The notes under the pieces were generated by a model. That model was not told the origin of the DNA, did no database searches, and saw only the letters and a program-made list of their open reading frames with translations. The position numbers and the translations under genes were made by a program. A stretch of DNA of 64,000 nt from Saxidomus purpurata (Eukaryota; Mollusca; Bivalvia; Venerida; Veneridae), in assembly GCA_022818135.1 (NCBI GenBank), contig JAFMSR010000018.1:17908595-17972594 (forward strand). Reading direction: 5' to 3'. This document shows positions 47,100 to 59,521 of the stretch, one piece after another (within the stretch, counting starts at the first letter, position 1; each line of letters begins with the position of its first letter).

Positions 47100-48650
47100 C
47101 GGAGTCAGACAGGCATGTATTACAAACAATAACATTAGTAATTTGCGTGCGTAATTGTCAATTTTTTGTTTCCTGCTAATATTATAATTACTTTACAGGT
47201 GTAAATTGATTGAGTTTTCCTTTCTGTAATTGGTGATCAAAGATTTACTCAAAATTAATCCCATATTAAAGCGGAAAGGTGATAAATAATTACAACAATT
47301 ATCAGCCACGTGGGACTAAATATAGTAACGGTTTGAAACTCTTTGTTACCCCGTTTTCTTATGGCTGGGTAACTTCCCATTCATCGTTTTTCGGCGCGCG
47401 GCATAGACAAGCACGTGGAGTTAATCCGTTCTTCCGTTATAACATTTGAAAGGGGCACAAAAGAAAAGGAAACAATGTTACAAAAGTTTATTTCAGTCAT
47501 ATCCCAGTAAATAAGAAAGTTCACACTTTTCAGTGGCTTATAACAATTAATAATTTAGATGTCTATTAGTCAGTGATTTAAATAGTATTTTATACATCAC
47601 TTACATCGATTATTAACAGACCTTCATTTCACCAAATGTAAGCCTTGTAAACAAATCTAAGAATTATTTGGAGCCTTAGAACTGGCACCATTAAAAAGTG
47701 TTTAAATGATCCTCTGAAGGGAGGCGAGGGGGCTGTAGGGGGATACACTGGCCTCGAAACCGCAGGAGGGGGATACACTGGGCTCGACACCCTGTATATA
47801 ATACACTTTGTATATATCTGTAAACATTTTGCAGTAACTTTATTCAGTAGAAAAGGATAACGTATATAGTTTAACCATGACTGCCCATAACTTAATTGTC
47901 CGCTTACATTTGGTCATTGTTATTAACATGTGGTTGTCTTGCGTAACCTGACAGACATAAAACAATCTTGGCCTAGTTTTGTCCATCTCCCAGCAGCAAC
48001 AGAGATTGGTTGCTGTACATCGTGACCGGGACAAATTTACCAGATTTGACCAAATGGTTTTCGAAGAGCTAGAATGGCAAACGGGGTCAAACAAATCATA
48101 TATTTTCCGCATCCGTTCCCTGTCTGTTTCTTCATCGACAGGAAGAGACCAATAAAACCAATATGACACGGTTGTAAATTATCACTTCAAAACAAAACTG
48201 TGAGCCGCAGGTCATGTGTAATTCTCAACAACATTGTGCCAGACTGACCACCTGTGTGAGCATTTCCTTACAAACTGTTGGTCTTACATCATTATAGTTC
48301 GTCTCTATTGTGTTTTTCATAGTCAATTGTAGTTGAATTTCGAAGAATATGATAAATCCACAACATTGTCTCAAGTTGGCAAGGTTCCTGTTTCAAGGTT
48401 TCATACGCTAGAAAAATGGGAGGAATGGCGAGAAAGACGCAGTGCCTCTGTACTCAGGAAATCCCCAGAATTTTTGTTGTTGAGAAGTTAAAAGACCGAA
48501 AGCCCCTGTTTTCAGTTCCTGTTTTCCCACTTTGGAAATACACAAAACTAACAGCCCAGGCTGACTTTGAAGATTAGGCAGTCCGTATGTAGGTGAAATG
48601 TAAAATGTGAAGTATAGACACATGTATATAATATACCTTCATAACATCGG
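47100..48650. other. Gene-free stretch upstream of MEX3
   Basis: No exon recognised. At 47715-47775 two similar G-rich phrases (GGGGGATACACTGG) form a short imperfect duplication with quadruplex potential. Confidence 0.35.
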
Positions 48651-48654
48651 CCTG

Positions 48655-48830
48655 TCTCAAAAAACATGGTCGCTTACTTGAAATCACCGTAACCTTCAAA
48701 GATTTAGGGTCATGGGTTCGAGGCTTGCTACCGGCAATGTCTGTTTTTGTGAGAAAGTTGGCAGTTTCTTACGGAGGATAGGACTTCGCAGGAACGATAG
48801 TTAGGTCAAACTCAGTCTATCAATTACTAG
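48655..48830 (+). mobile_element. Fragment of the tRNA-Ser/Leu-like SINE
   Basis: TACTTGAAATCACCGTAACC, GGGTTCGAGGCTTGCTACCG (B box) and GTGAGAAAGTTGGCAGTTTC match the 37.9 kb SINE in order. The 5' head and 3' tail are lost or diverged. Confidence 0.65.
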
Positions 48831-48834
48831 TATT

Positions 48835-51800
48835 GTGTGTTGCACGTGTAATATGTTGGCCGTTTAAATTGATATAACTCTTCAAATTTACCATCGTAAT
48901 TTCAGAAAGTCATGTATTATTAATTTATACTCATCGAACAATAAACATTACCAAATTTGAAACCAAAGTGTATACATTTGAATAACAGTTCCACTCCCAT
49001 AGTTATTATAGAGAAAAGTTTGACTACCCTGCATGGTCAAAAATTGAAAATCTACCTGTTTATTTTATGTTATATCAGTCAATAAGAGAAGTAAGTTTGT
49101 ATAACTCATTACATGTTTTCAAGGCATTTACTGTTTTCAGCATCATTCTTGACAATAACTCAAGATGGCCATTTTGAAGGGTAATATAAAGAATACTTTA
49201 AGTATTAATTTCTAAAGTGTACGTGTCCATCTTTCATTTTGTAAAGTACTATTTATTGTTCAGGGGCGAGGGGATGGGGTGCACTGAAGTTTACTGACTA
49301 AATTGCGAATAGTGCATCTGATGAGCAGACAGTAAACGTTTGCATTACTACCGGGTCGCATGTATAATATTCGCATACAGCTTAAAAAGATTTTTTGGCG
49401 GGAAACGAAAGTGGGGGTACAATATTATGTTGTTATCAGTGATGTACAGGTGTACTAATAACATGGTACATTATAATAAAGAGACATACATATGTATTTA
49501 CAACGAAAATCACACTTAAGTTCAGATCATTATATAGCCCCAGGAGTTATAAAACTGCCCATTTTGTTCGACCATGTTTATAATGACCGGTGTAATTATG
49601 ACGTCTGTATGACCAAGTCAACATTTAAAACTTATCTGCTTAAATAACACAGATTTGCCAATTTAATACAAGATTTTTATTATTATTGGACCAATATATC
49701 AGCTCTTTGCAGCACTTCAACGAATTTACGATATTTTACCATAGCAATTTATTTGCAAATGAACCTTTGGGTAATATCTGGTGTGGTTTAACATTGTGTA
49801 CACATACATTTCAAGGACAGAATGTTTAATTTGTGTTTGATCAGAAATTTACAAAAGATTTAAATTTACAAGCCATCGTTGCATTAATTCACTTTAAAAG
49901 TCAAACTTTAAACAAAAACATTACAGAGTGGGCCGTAACTTTGTTTTTTGCACGTACATATATTATAATGAAATACTTTAACACATTTTGGTTTTAAATT
50001 TATAGCCGGTCAACTTTTGATAAAAACAAACATGTTCTATGTATAAAACTGCAGTAAATGTTCTGAGTCACGTTATATATGTACTCACACCGGCTATAAA
50101 CGAAGTGTCCTGAATGGAAAATGAAATGGGCATTACTATTCAAATCAAATCTGCTTATTTCCTGCATGACTTCCAAGTCTAGCACGATTTAGTATATTTG
50201 ACTAGCATGTAGGTAAAAACCTACAGTAGGTACTCGGTAATCACATTAAGAAATTAGATTGTGAAATATTAATATTTCACTGTTTTGTTCTAGAGCCAGA
50301 CTACCACCCAGGGGCTGATTTCATATGATAAAACTGCTCCGATAAATAATAATTATAAAATAGACTGGGAATAGTGCGTGAAATAAAGTAGAAAAAACAT
50401 AAATTCTATCAGACTAGTAACTTGTCTACATACACCATTAACACCAACGAACCCATGGTGCTGTGATTTACAGACGTAATACACAATCCATAAACCGCAG
50501 ACACAAGACCAACCAAGTGGCTAGTTAACCACGCGATCTCATGCCAAAAGTTATGTCATTCACATTATGTAATTCCTGAGATATACAGAGAGGATATATT
50601 AATTTGATACAAGTGTCACCAAACATCAGTCAGGTTAATTTGTCACTGATGCCAGTAAATCACATGCAGTGTAACGTAAATCATAGAATGTAACGTACAC
50701 AAAGCATCACAATACACTGGAACATCCGTGACAATATACACAAAACATGTATGACACTTTTAACAAGGTGATACGTTCAAAAACATGCGAAATGGAAATC
50801 TTTACAATTGTCTTTGATAAAAATTTACCATTTTAAATTTCATACATTAAGTTTCTTATCAAATCAAGTTATAAGTTTTGTTACATAAAAACATGACAGG
50901 CTCTGATACTGCAGAACGGCGATACGCTGGCACTCGGCAGATGTTTTTCTTTTATTTTTTGGTAAACTTCATTGGATTATAAGTACATCCGGGCTTTAAT
51001 CCTCCAAGCGCTAAATAATCTTTTCATCTATTAAAAGAAACACGAGAAAAAAATTACCCATGATACAACGATTAATTCAGTACTGCGTTTACATGGTAAA
51101 ATTTAAAATGCATGTTAAGGAAATAAGTTAACATGTATTTTAATCGACGTGTTACATTTTTTTTCCCGGGTCCTTAGTTATTTCAAGAACATTGCCAGAG
51201 AGACTGAAAGGGCACACGAAATCAGGGTTATTTCAGGAATAAGACTTGGATACCATCCCAGATACTACAACATTTAAGTTATCTATTAAAGTTTATCTTG
51301 CTATCAAGAAGGTAAGCCGGATTATCTAAAGTTTACAAATCAGAAAAATAACAATTTCGTCGGCTTTCAAGTCGAAGTGCTATTAATATGTTACTATCTA
51401 TATAATCTCTTCTTCAAATTTACCTATTCGCTGATTAAACAGATTACAGTTTCTACACTTATGTAAGTCAACACACGCCATTTGAAAACAATATAAAATA
51501 TTAGAGAATAGAAACATAAGGCCACGACCCGAAAATTTGGATTGAACGGGATTGAACAGGGAAAGAAAATCTTGAGAAAAAAAACTGACCACTTAGTACA
51601 CCCCCTCCCCCTCCCAGACCCCCACCTCCTAGGAACACACCGCACACAGCCTGTACAATAATATATTTGCTTCGAATAACTATTTTTTTTGAAGTTAAAA
51701 GAACCCAAATCATCGTCTGTTTCTTTTCTTTCTTTGGAGTTTGAATGGATGATAATGCATATATTAATAATCTGGATATCTTAGCGCGCGGTAATGTCGT

Positions 51801-53160
51801 ATCCCATTGCCGCTTTTTCATATCGCATTGTCTCGAGTCGTGGCCCCGCGAGGATGCACGATAGCACAATGCGACAGTTCACAACGATATAGTGTTATCG
51901 CGAATTCGTTATAATATATACTTTGCAGTGAAATACAAGGTTTCAATTACATATCATAACAATTAAGTATGCATTGTTTCGAGCACCTAATCATCCGGAG
52001 ACAAACTACACGCGCGTTAACAATATTAGCTCAGCGCTCGTGAGCAGAGACACTGATCGATCGGTGTAAGTTCGTACTAGTCCCAAATTAGTCCCCTAGG
52101 GACCACTTGCCACCGGTTTTTATAACGATCCATTTGTCTTGAGTTTTCACTCGGGATGCTGTATTGTATACATCTTCATTTACTTGTCTTCAACTAACTT
52201 CAATATTGTTTTGTTAATTGGTCCGCTTAACAGTCTAGTGTTTGACCGCGTTTATGATTTATATAAGCCATTTTCAGCAGAAATGACACTTGAACAAAAC
52301 TCTGGGGGAATCAGCTACATGTGTTCATAAGTCATTAATATCGCTATGAGCATGCAACAGGAGGATTTAAGGGAGTACCAAATTACTGTCAACTTTTACC
52401 CCAACCCTGGTGCATGCAACCGCCAACAAAATCGATAATTTTACGATAAGTACAAAGGATGTATCACGTGACCAGGAAATGGTCACCAGTTCAGTCTCCG
52501 ATGCAGAGTGGTGACCAGCAAGTCCATCCATCCAAGCCAGCAAAACGGCAAATCAACGAACTGTACTGAATATGCGAAGAGATGATGACGGTTTTGGGAT
52601 GTCGTCTGCAAAAGATCGCTAAGCGTCTGAAAGATTTTCCATGTCGGTCTTCGTAATGTACTTATTCTGTTAATTTTGAAAAGTGGTCAGACCATGTTAA
52701 TGTACAGGTCCTTGTTTGCTTCTAGGGTACAGCTACTCAGCATAGCAACCAGACCCTGTTAGGCATTCTCTAAGCTTATCACGTGCATAGTGTGAAGCCA
52801 TTTTTTTTTACAGTTTATCACATTTCTTGGCGTTTTATTCTCAAAGTAAGACAAGAGTTCAAATTTAACAAATTAATTGACAAAAAACATAAAACAGGTC
52901 TTTCGGATCTGTTGATTGTGTTACCTATCCTTTTCGTATGCTTTAATTCTTTTGATCTATACTCGTGTTTACGACGTAAAGTCTGAGGTCTCATTCAAAT
53001 GTTTGACTTCTTTATCACAGTGCAGTTTATTACACCCAATATAAAATGAAGTTTAAATTATAATTAATGGCTTGAAACATGTAAGAAAGCAGTAAAATGA
53101 GTACCGAACAACCATGTGACTCCGGCGTTACCACATTAAGTCGTTAGTCGATTCTGATGT
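48835..53160. other. 4.3 kb without recognised gene; one G-quadruplex-prone tract
   Basis: Open frames are short and match nothing known. On the minus strand 51622-51601 reads as four G-runs with short loops (GGGGG-TCT-GGG-A-GGGGG-A-GGGGG), the strongest quadruplex candidate in the window. Confidence 0.35.
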
Positions 53161-53164
53161 AAGT

Positions 53165-54150
53165 TTACTGGCTAGACTCTTCGTATAGGACATCAGGAAG
53201 TTTGCTACATGTCGTCCAGTACAGAAGACTAAGATGTACGACATGACGAATTTGACATACAGAACCAGGAAAGAAGAAGGTATACGGCATGTCGTACAGG
53301 GACCAGGCAGTGTTCAACATGTCGTATAGGACAGAAGGTGTTCGTCGTACAGGGAACCAGACAGTGTTCAGCATGTCGTATAGATAGAAAAATGTGTTCG
53401 TCGTACAGGGAACCAGGCAGTGTTCAACATTTCTTATTGGATAAATGTGTTCGTCGAACAGGGAACCAGGCAGTGTTCAACATTTCGTTTAGGATAGAAG
53501 AAGGTGTTTCTCGTGCAGGGAACCAGACAGTGTTCAACACGTCGTATAGGATAGGACTGGTGTTCGTCGTACAGGTAACCAGGCAGTGTTCAACATTTCG
53601 TATAGGATAGGTGTACGAGACGTCGCATAGGGCGCCAGAATATGTACGACATGTCGTATGCGCATGTCGTATGTGACAGAAGAAGGTGTTAGGCATGTCG
53701 TACAGGGCATCAGAATATGTATAGCATGTCTTACAGGACAAAAGAATATGTATAGCATGTCGTACAGGACAAAAGAATATGTATAGCATGTCGTACAGGA
53801 CAAAAGAATATGTATAGCATGTCTTACAGGACAAAAGAATATGTATAGCATGTCGTACAGGACAAAAGAATATGTATAGCATGTCGTACAGGACAAAAGA
53901 ATATGTATAGCATGTCTTACAGGACAAAAGAATATGTATAGCATGTCGTACAGGACAAAAGAATATGTATAGCATGTCTTACAGGACAGAAGAATATGTA
54001 TAGCATGTCTTACAGGACAAAAGAATATGTATAGCATGTCGTACAGGACAGAAGAATATGTATAGCATGTCGTACAGGACAGAAGAATATGTATAGCATG
54101 TCGTACAGGACAGAAGAATATGTATAGCATGTCGTACAGGACAGAAGAAT
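53165..54150. repeat. Minisatellite array, 31-bp units with a longer-unit left part
   Basis: From about 53715 to 54150 some 14 near-identical 31-bp units read AGAATATGTATAGCATGTCG plus TACAGGACAAA. To the left (53165-53710), related but longer units carry CAGTGTTCAACAT and GTTCGTCGTACAGGGAACCA. The unit has no stop on the minus strand, so frames up to 198 codons appear in several phases. These are by-products of the repeat, not genes. Confidence 0.95.
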
Positions 54151-54665
54151 GTAGACTACATGTAGGAACTCCTGCATGGCTTTACAGTTTTTTATTTCAA
54201 ATCACGAGGACAAGTTCATTGATCCTCTGCACATGTCAGTGTGAGTCAGCAGTTTTTTTTGCAGTCGTCTGCTGCGGTGGCTGACTGATTCCCGCCGTTC
54301 CAATCAAAGAACTTAGTCATGTCGTCTGCGAGAAGAGTTAGTAATATTGGAACATTTTTTTTATCTTTCATTCTGTCATTACAAGGCCGTTACAGTGATA
54401 AAATTAACCTATAGCGAAATGATTCACCAGCCATCACGATACAAAGAAAACATGTCCGCTCATATATGGTGTTCCCATAGCATTCTGCAAGCTCTCTTTT
54501 AAAAAAAAAAGATTCAATCAAATCCTTCTTTTTACATTTGATAATCAATAGATTGACTCATAGTGATTAATCGGCTAATTTCTTGATGCACGACAATACA
54601 GCAGTTAAATTGTTAAAGTGGTGGAATTTATTATTAATATGGGCACTCATAACGGTTGTAGTTTT
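54151..54665. other. Gene-free spacer
   Basis: Nothing recognised between the minisatellite and the foldback element. Confidence 0.35.
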
Positions 54666-54667
54666 AT

Positions 54668-56151
54668 ATGTGCGTGAAGTTAGCTGCCAGTTGCCAGTTG
54701 CCAATTCAATGCCAATTCAATTGGCAACTGGCAACTGGCAGCCAACTTCACACTATTGTTGCCAATTCGTCTTCACTTGCAAATATTAACCAAAATCAAA
54801 ATTGTTAAACCACGCGAATTGGTAACTGGCAACTTGCAGCCAGATGCCAATTCGATTTTATGTAAAATCTTAATAAAAGTTGAATCGGGCAACTGGCAAC
54901 TGCCAACCAACTTCATATTCAACTTTCACTTGCACATAGCAAATTCGTTCAAACTCACGAATTGGTAACTGGCAATAGGGCAAATAAACTGTATGGCCGG
55001 TTAGGTAAAAATAATGTCAATCGTTAGGAACATTAATGTCCACGGAGTCATTTAACAAGACATGTTCAGATAACCTCAGTTCAATTAAACTTTTATTTAG
55101 ATTTTTACATAAAAATCGAATTGGCATCTGGCTGCCAATTCGTTAGGTTGAACGAATTGGCTATTTGCAAGTGAAAGTTGGCATCTTGAATATGAAGTTG
55201 GTTGCCAGTTGCCAGTTGCCAATTCACTTTTTAATAAGATTTTTAAATGAAAATCGAATTTGCATCTAGCTGCCAGTTGTCAGTTGCCAAATCGCGAGGT
55301 TGAACGAATTGGCATCTGGCTGCCAATTGCCAGTTGCCAATTCACGTTTTATTCACAATTACAGACAGAAGTGGAATTGGCATCTGGTTGCCAGTTGCCA
55401 ATTCGTAAGGTTGAACAAATTGACTATTTGCAAGTGAAAGTTGAATTGGCATCTGGAATATAAAATTGGTTGCCAGTTGCCTGTTGCCAATTCAACTTTT
55501 ATTAAGATTTTTACATAAAAATCGAATTGGCATCTGGCTGCCAATTGCCAGTTGCCAATTCGTTAGGTTGAACGAATGGGCTTTTTGCAAGTGAAAGTTG
55601 AATTAGCATCTGGAATATGAAGTTGGTTGCCAGTTGCCAGTTGCCAGTTGCCAATTCGACTTTTATTAAGATTTTTACATTAAAATCGAATTGGCATCTG
55701 GCTGCCAATTGCCAGTTGCCAATTCGCTTTTTATTCACAATTACTGACAGAAGTCGAATTGGCATCTGGCTGCCAGTTGCCAGTTGCCAATTGCCAATTC
55801 GTGAGTTTGAACGAATTGGCTATTTGCAAGTGAGAGTTGAATTGGCATCTCGAATATGAAGTTGGTTGCCAGTTGCCAGTTGCCAATTCAACTTTTATTA
55901 AGATTTTTACATAAAAATCGAATTGGCATCTGGCTGCCAGTTGCCAATTCGCGAAGTTGAACGAATTGGCATCTGGCTGCCAGTTGCCAGTTGCTAGTTG
56001 CCAATTCGCGTGGTTTAACAAGTTTGTTTTTAGTTAATATTTGCAAGTGAAGACGAATTGGCAACAAGAGTGTGAAGTTGGCTGCCAGTTGCCAGTTGAC
56101 AATTGAATTGGCAACCGGCAACTGGCAACTGGCAGCTAACTTCACGCACAT
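54668..56151. mobile_element. 1.48 kb foldback element built of TTGGCA/TGCCAA repeats
   Basis: Left end ATGTGCGTGAAGTTAGCTGC and right end (its inverse, GCAGCTAACTTCACGCACAT) open inverted arms at least 200 bp long, sharing CTTCACTTGCAAATATTAAC and AAACCACGCGAATTGG. Between them, GCCAGTTGCCAATTCG and its inverse recur dozens of times, with about four larger direct units of ~200-240 bp (ATTAAGATTTTTACATAAAA marks each). Single-stranded DNA or RNA from it would fold extensively. No protein is encoded and no target duplication is clear, so the class is open: foldback, MITE or satellite-derived. Confidence 0.8.
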
Positions 56152-56154
56152 TAG

Positions 56155-56985
56155 TGAGAGTGTAATAAAATAAATGTCACCCGTTTTGTTAAAAAAAATG
56201 GACTCCGGATGCATGGTGTCATTTTTTTTAGAAATGACGTCACGCTACGTTGAAGTACTAGAATTTAGTAAAATTACATTGCCGGTTTTGATAAAAGTAG
56301 CACAATTTTTTTCTAATTTTGTCCATGTAGGGCGTGACTGAGAAAAAAAAATATACGACAAAAAATGTGGAACATTTCACCTAGTGGGCCCATTAAAGAA
56401 ATCTCACTGTAATACTGCAAGAGGTGGAGTTCTTATGTATTATGATAAAGCATGAGGATCCATAATCTTTGCATTCGAAAGACGCCCTGTTAATCATTAC
56501 GGTTTGACATTAATACTACAATAACCGTACTCATTCCAACAATGCTTTCTTCGCTTCAGTTATATTCTGCTGTTAGTTCAATATGCTGTAAAGAGGAGAG
56601 GTCATTAATTGGACGAAAGCAATAATCAAGTCAAACAATTATCGTTACAGCACCAGACATCAAATGACGTATAAACTACATGTACATATCTTTTTAAAAA
56701 CACCCAAAGCAAAAAAACAAAACAACCCAGATCTGGCAAGTTTGTTCTACACTCATCAAAACTACTATCAGATATTATTCATAGAAAAAATTAACTCTGA
56801 TGCTATTTTCAATTTCCATAACCGCGACTATAGGTCTTTTGAGACATGTTTTATTGGGTTATGAAAATTGTGCAATTCATTCAGTTGGAAGCACTTGACG
56901 AAGCACGGAAGATTATTAAAAATAAATGGATCAAAATTCAGTTTGTTTTGGCATGTATATAAAAGAAAATGAAAACTGACCTGAT
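56155..56985. other. Gene-free AT-rich stretch
   Basis: No exon or repeat family recognised. Confidence 0.35.
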
Positions 56986-56990
56986 TGACT

Positions 56991-57161
56991 CAGTGAGTGA
57001 AGTGATCGAGTGATCGAGTGAGTGAGTGAGTGAGCGAGCGAGCGAGCGAGCGAGCGGGCGTGTGAAGTGATCGAATGAGTGATCGAGTGATCGAGTGATC
57101 GAGTGAGTGAGTGAGTGAGTGAGTGAGTGAGTGAGTGAGTGAGTGAGTGAGTGAGTGAGTG
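56991..57161. repeat. (GAGT)n microsatellite with GAGC and GATC variants
   Basis: Tetramers of GAGT run with an inner GAGC block and scattered GATC units, ending in about 15 pure GAGT copies. It encodes false THSLTHSL proteins on the minus strand. Confidence 0.95.
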
Positions 57162-57189
57162 AACTCCACGCCTTGTTTCTAAATGATTT

Positions 57190-57450
57190 CCAATCGCCAC
57201 GAAATGCTACTAAACGTTGTGATCCAACTTACTCTATAGATATCCACATGTAACAGATAAAGGGTGACGAAATATGGATTCCATCGTCTTGCAATGATTC
57301 CAGACATTTTGATCAAACTTACTCTATTGTTATCAAGGTCTACAAGTTTGCGAGGAAACTTGCTGCATCCCCTCGCAGTGGTTCCAGATGCTGTGATCAA
57401 ACTAGCTATCGCTTTCCATGCAGGTGTAAAGGTTTGTGACGAAATTCATT
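57190..57450. repeat. ~87-bp degenerate tandem repeat, ~3 copies
   Basis: Words such as ATGATTCCAGACATTTTGAT, GTGGTTCCAGATGCTGTGAT and ATCAAACTTACTCTAT recur about every 87 bp. The copies are well diverged. Confidence 0.65.
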
Positions 57451-57761
57451 TCCTCTCAGGCATAGGACAAAAGAAGTGTCAATGCGCAGGGCTGTACGAT
57501 TCTCAAGCGTCATTTCCGGCTACATGGACAGCTAGACTACAATGGTTTGGTCAATGAGTCAATAGCAAAACATCGTTTCGCTATTTGATCACATTTGCCG
57601 GTATGCGCAAAGTTGCAATTCGGATATCATAAAGGGCATCAAAACTTTCTAGATTGTCGACCGACGGCAACTCGCGCAAAGTTTTTAAATTTAAATAAGG
57701 TGATCACCATTGACATATCGTCTTGGAAACTATGTATCTTGTAGGTATGGTGAGCATGGTG

Positions 57762-57958
57762 AGCAGCCCTGGTGCAGTGGAAGCGCGCGCCTCAGGATCG
57801 GATGGTCCCGGTTCGATCCCCACCACTGCCATATTATGAGACAAGGCACACTAGTTCCAAATTGCCCCTTTCTCTCTGTCTGAGGTTGAATTCAAACTTA
57901 ATCAACTTAATCAAGAGTGATACTTCGCAATCGAGAGTAAATAGATAAGTATAAATCA
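57762..57958 (+). mobile_element. tRNA-derived SINE (18.9 kb family)
   Basis: The head reads CCTGGTGCAGTGGAAGCGCG (A box) and CCCGGTTCGATCCCCACCAC (B box). The body has GACAAGGCACACTAGTTCCA, TTGCCCCTTTCTCTCTGTCT and GAGGTTGAATTC, with an AAATAGATAAGTATAAAT tail. This is the best-preserved head in the family here. Confidence 0.75.
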
Positions 57959-57959
57959 A

Positions 57960-58620
57960 GCACACTGTTGTCCCCCTCTTTACCATGCAACGCATGACCG
58001 TTTTTTCCTAGAACGTTTTCGTGACAAAGATCTTTATAATTTTTATTTGCAGACTGGCCTTTTCATAATTGAAAGTTATATCATAATTAACCTCATTTGA
58101 ACGTCAATTCTGCAACATCAAAATTGATTTACTTCTAAGAAAACTTGCATATCTCTTATTCAGTACGGTTTCCTGATATTGAGTGGAAATGGCGGTTGAC
58201 TGAACATGGTTATTTCGAGGCCAGCCCCCACGCGGATTCCAGATTAAGATAAAACGGAACTTTGACAAGCATTCCTTTCATTTTAAAGAATTTCTTTGAA
58301 ATGATTTTCTGAGCAAATTGAAACCGAATTGATTAGTTGTAGATAACTATTGAATACTAGAGATAAATCTGGAGAAATGAGCTTTTGCCTGTCCATTGCG
58401 TGATAACTGAGCGTATTTATTATTCCTTATCGAGAAATAACTTGTAGTCTGACATGCCGTGTATTTTGCTTAAATTAGGCAAAATTATCCATGCAAGAAT
58501 ACGCGATAAAATATGACCAGTGACCATTTTCTTTCGATTAAATTAAATATTAAAGGACATCTTTATATTCAATCAATTAACCGAGATAATTGATGCTGGA
58601 TATCTTTGTCATTATGTGTA
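57960..58620. other. Gene-free AT-rich stretch
   Basis: Nothing recognised. Confidence 0.35.
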
Positions 58621-58624
58621 GGTG

Positions 58625-58836
58625 TTAGACTTATAAAAGTCTGTTGATATTGAGAAGCGTTTTTCCTCTCAAAGTCTTATTTTCTTTTATTAAAAATATC
58701 TCTATCAAAAATTTGTCTCAATCAAAGCTCATCTCAACAGTTAGAGTCAATGGAAGGAGAAATTGTGAAGATGTTGTAAAATGTCCAGAAAAGACGAGGT
58801 AATGACTCTAACGACTGATCAGTCTATGTAGGGGTC
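58625..58836 (-). repeat. ~210-bp interspersed repeat, copy 2 (inverse of 20.2 kb)
   Basis: It contains, inverted and in order, the blocks of the 20.2 kb copy: TTAGACTTATAAAAGTCTGT, AATTGTGAAGATGTTGTAAA and GAGGTAATGACTCTAACGAC. Differences are scattered substitutions and small indels. Confidence 0.8.
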
Positions 58837-58839
58837 TGC

Positions 58840-59520
58840 CATTGTCCCCATTTCTGCCCCGTATTACCCAATTTCTTGGAATGTGAAGCTGCGTTTTAGT
58901 GCAAATAGAAAAAAGATACTTAAACGGACAGAGAGCAGATTTGCTTTTGACAGATCTAATTACAGACTTCATGGGAAAGTCTTTTTTGCCAAATTTGATG
59001 ACACACAAAAGGGGCATTTTATTTTTTTCTCTTATTCTTTATATCGGGTCTTCCCTGTGCCTGTGGTTTTAGCTGATTATTGAGATTAAATGCAAAGTTT
59101 CTCTTTTGACATATATCATCAAAGAAACCTCTATTTCAGGTATCGATTACGCTTTACGAGACGATGTATTCATTAAACGACAATTGTTCAAACACCATCA
59201 CTGCAATTATTGTTTTACAAGGGAAATTGATTATCAATGGCCGGCGTAATCTCTGAATTGTGCAAGTATTTGTACTGATTTATCGTTAAGTCCCATCTCC
59301 CGGGAGTCCATAATGATCCATTGATGTATCCCGGTCTCTATTCACATCGTATAAAGAGGTGTGTTTGTGAAACAAAGCAAGAATAAAAGCCGTTGTAACT
59401 GTTTTTCCTTTGGGTAGACGTTACATGTTTAATGTATTTTAAATAAAGTTAACTGGTAGAAGTTTTAAGATACGGCAAAGCAATGGTACTTATTTTTTGT
59501 TTAAAGTATAATAGAAGACA
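58840..59520. other. Gene-free stretch
   Basis: No exon or repeat family recognised. Confidence 0.35.
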
Positions 59521-59521
59521 A

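Noticed and set aside
53424..54130. 183- and 198-codon minus-strand repeat proteins
   Set aside because: The 31-bp unit is not a multiple of three and simply lacks stops; overlapping frames give the same peptide in different phases.
56931..57200. THSLTHSL-rich 89-codon frame
   Set aside because: It is the GAGT microsatellite read on the minus strand.
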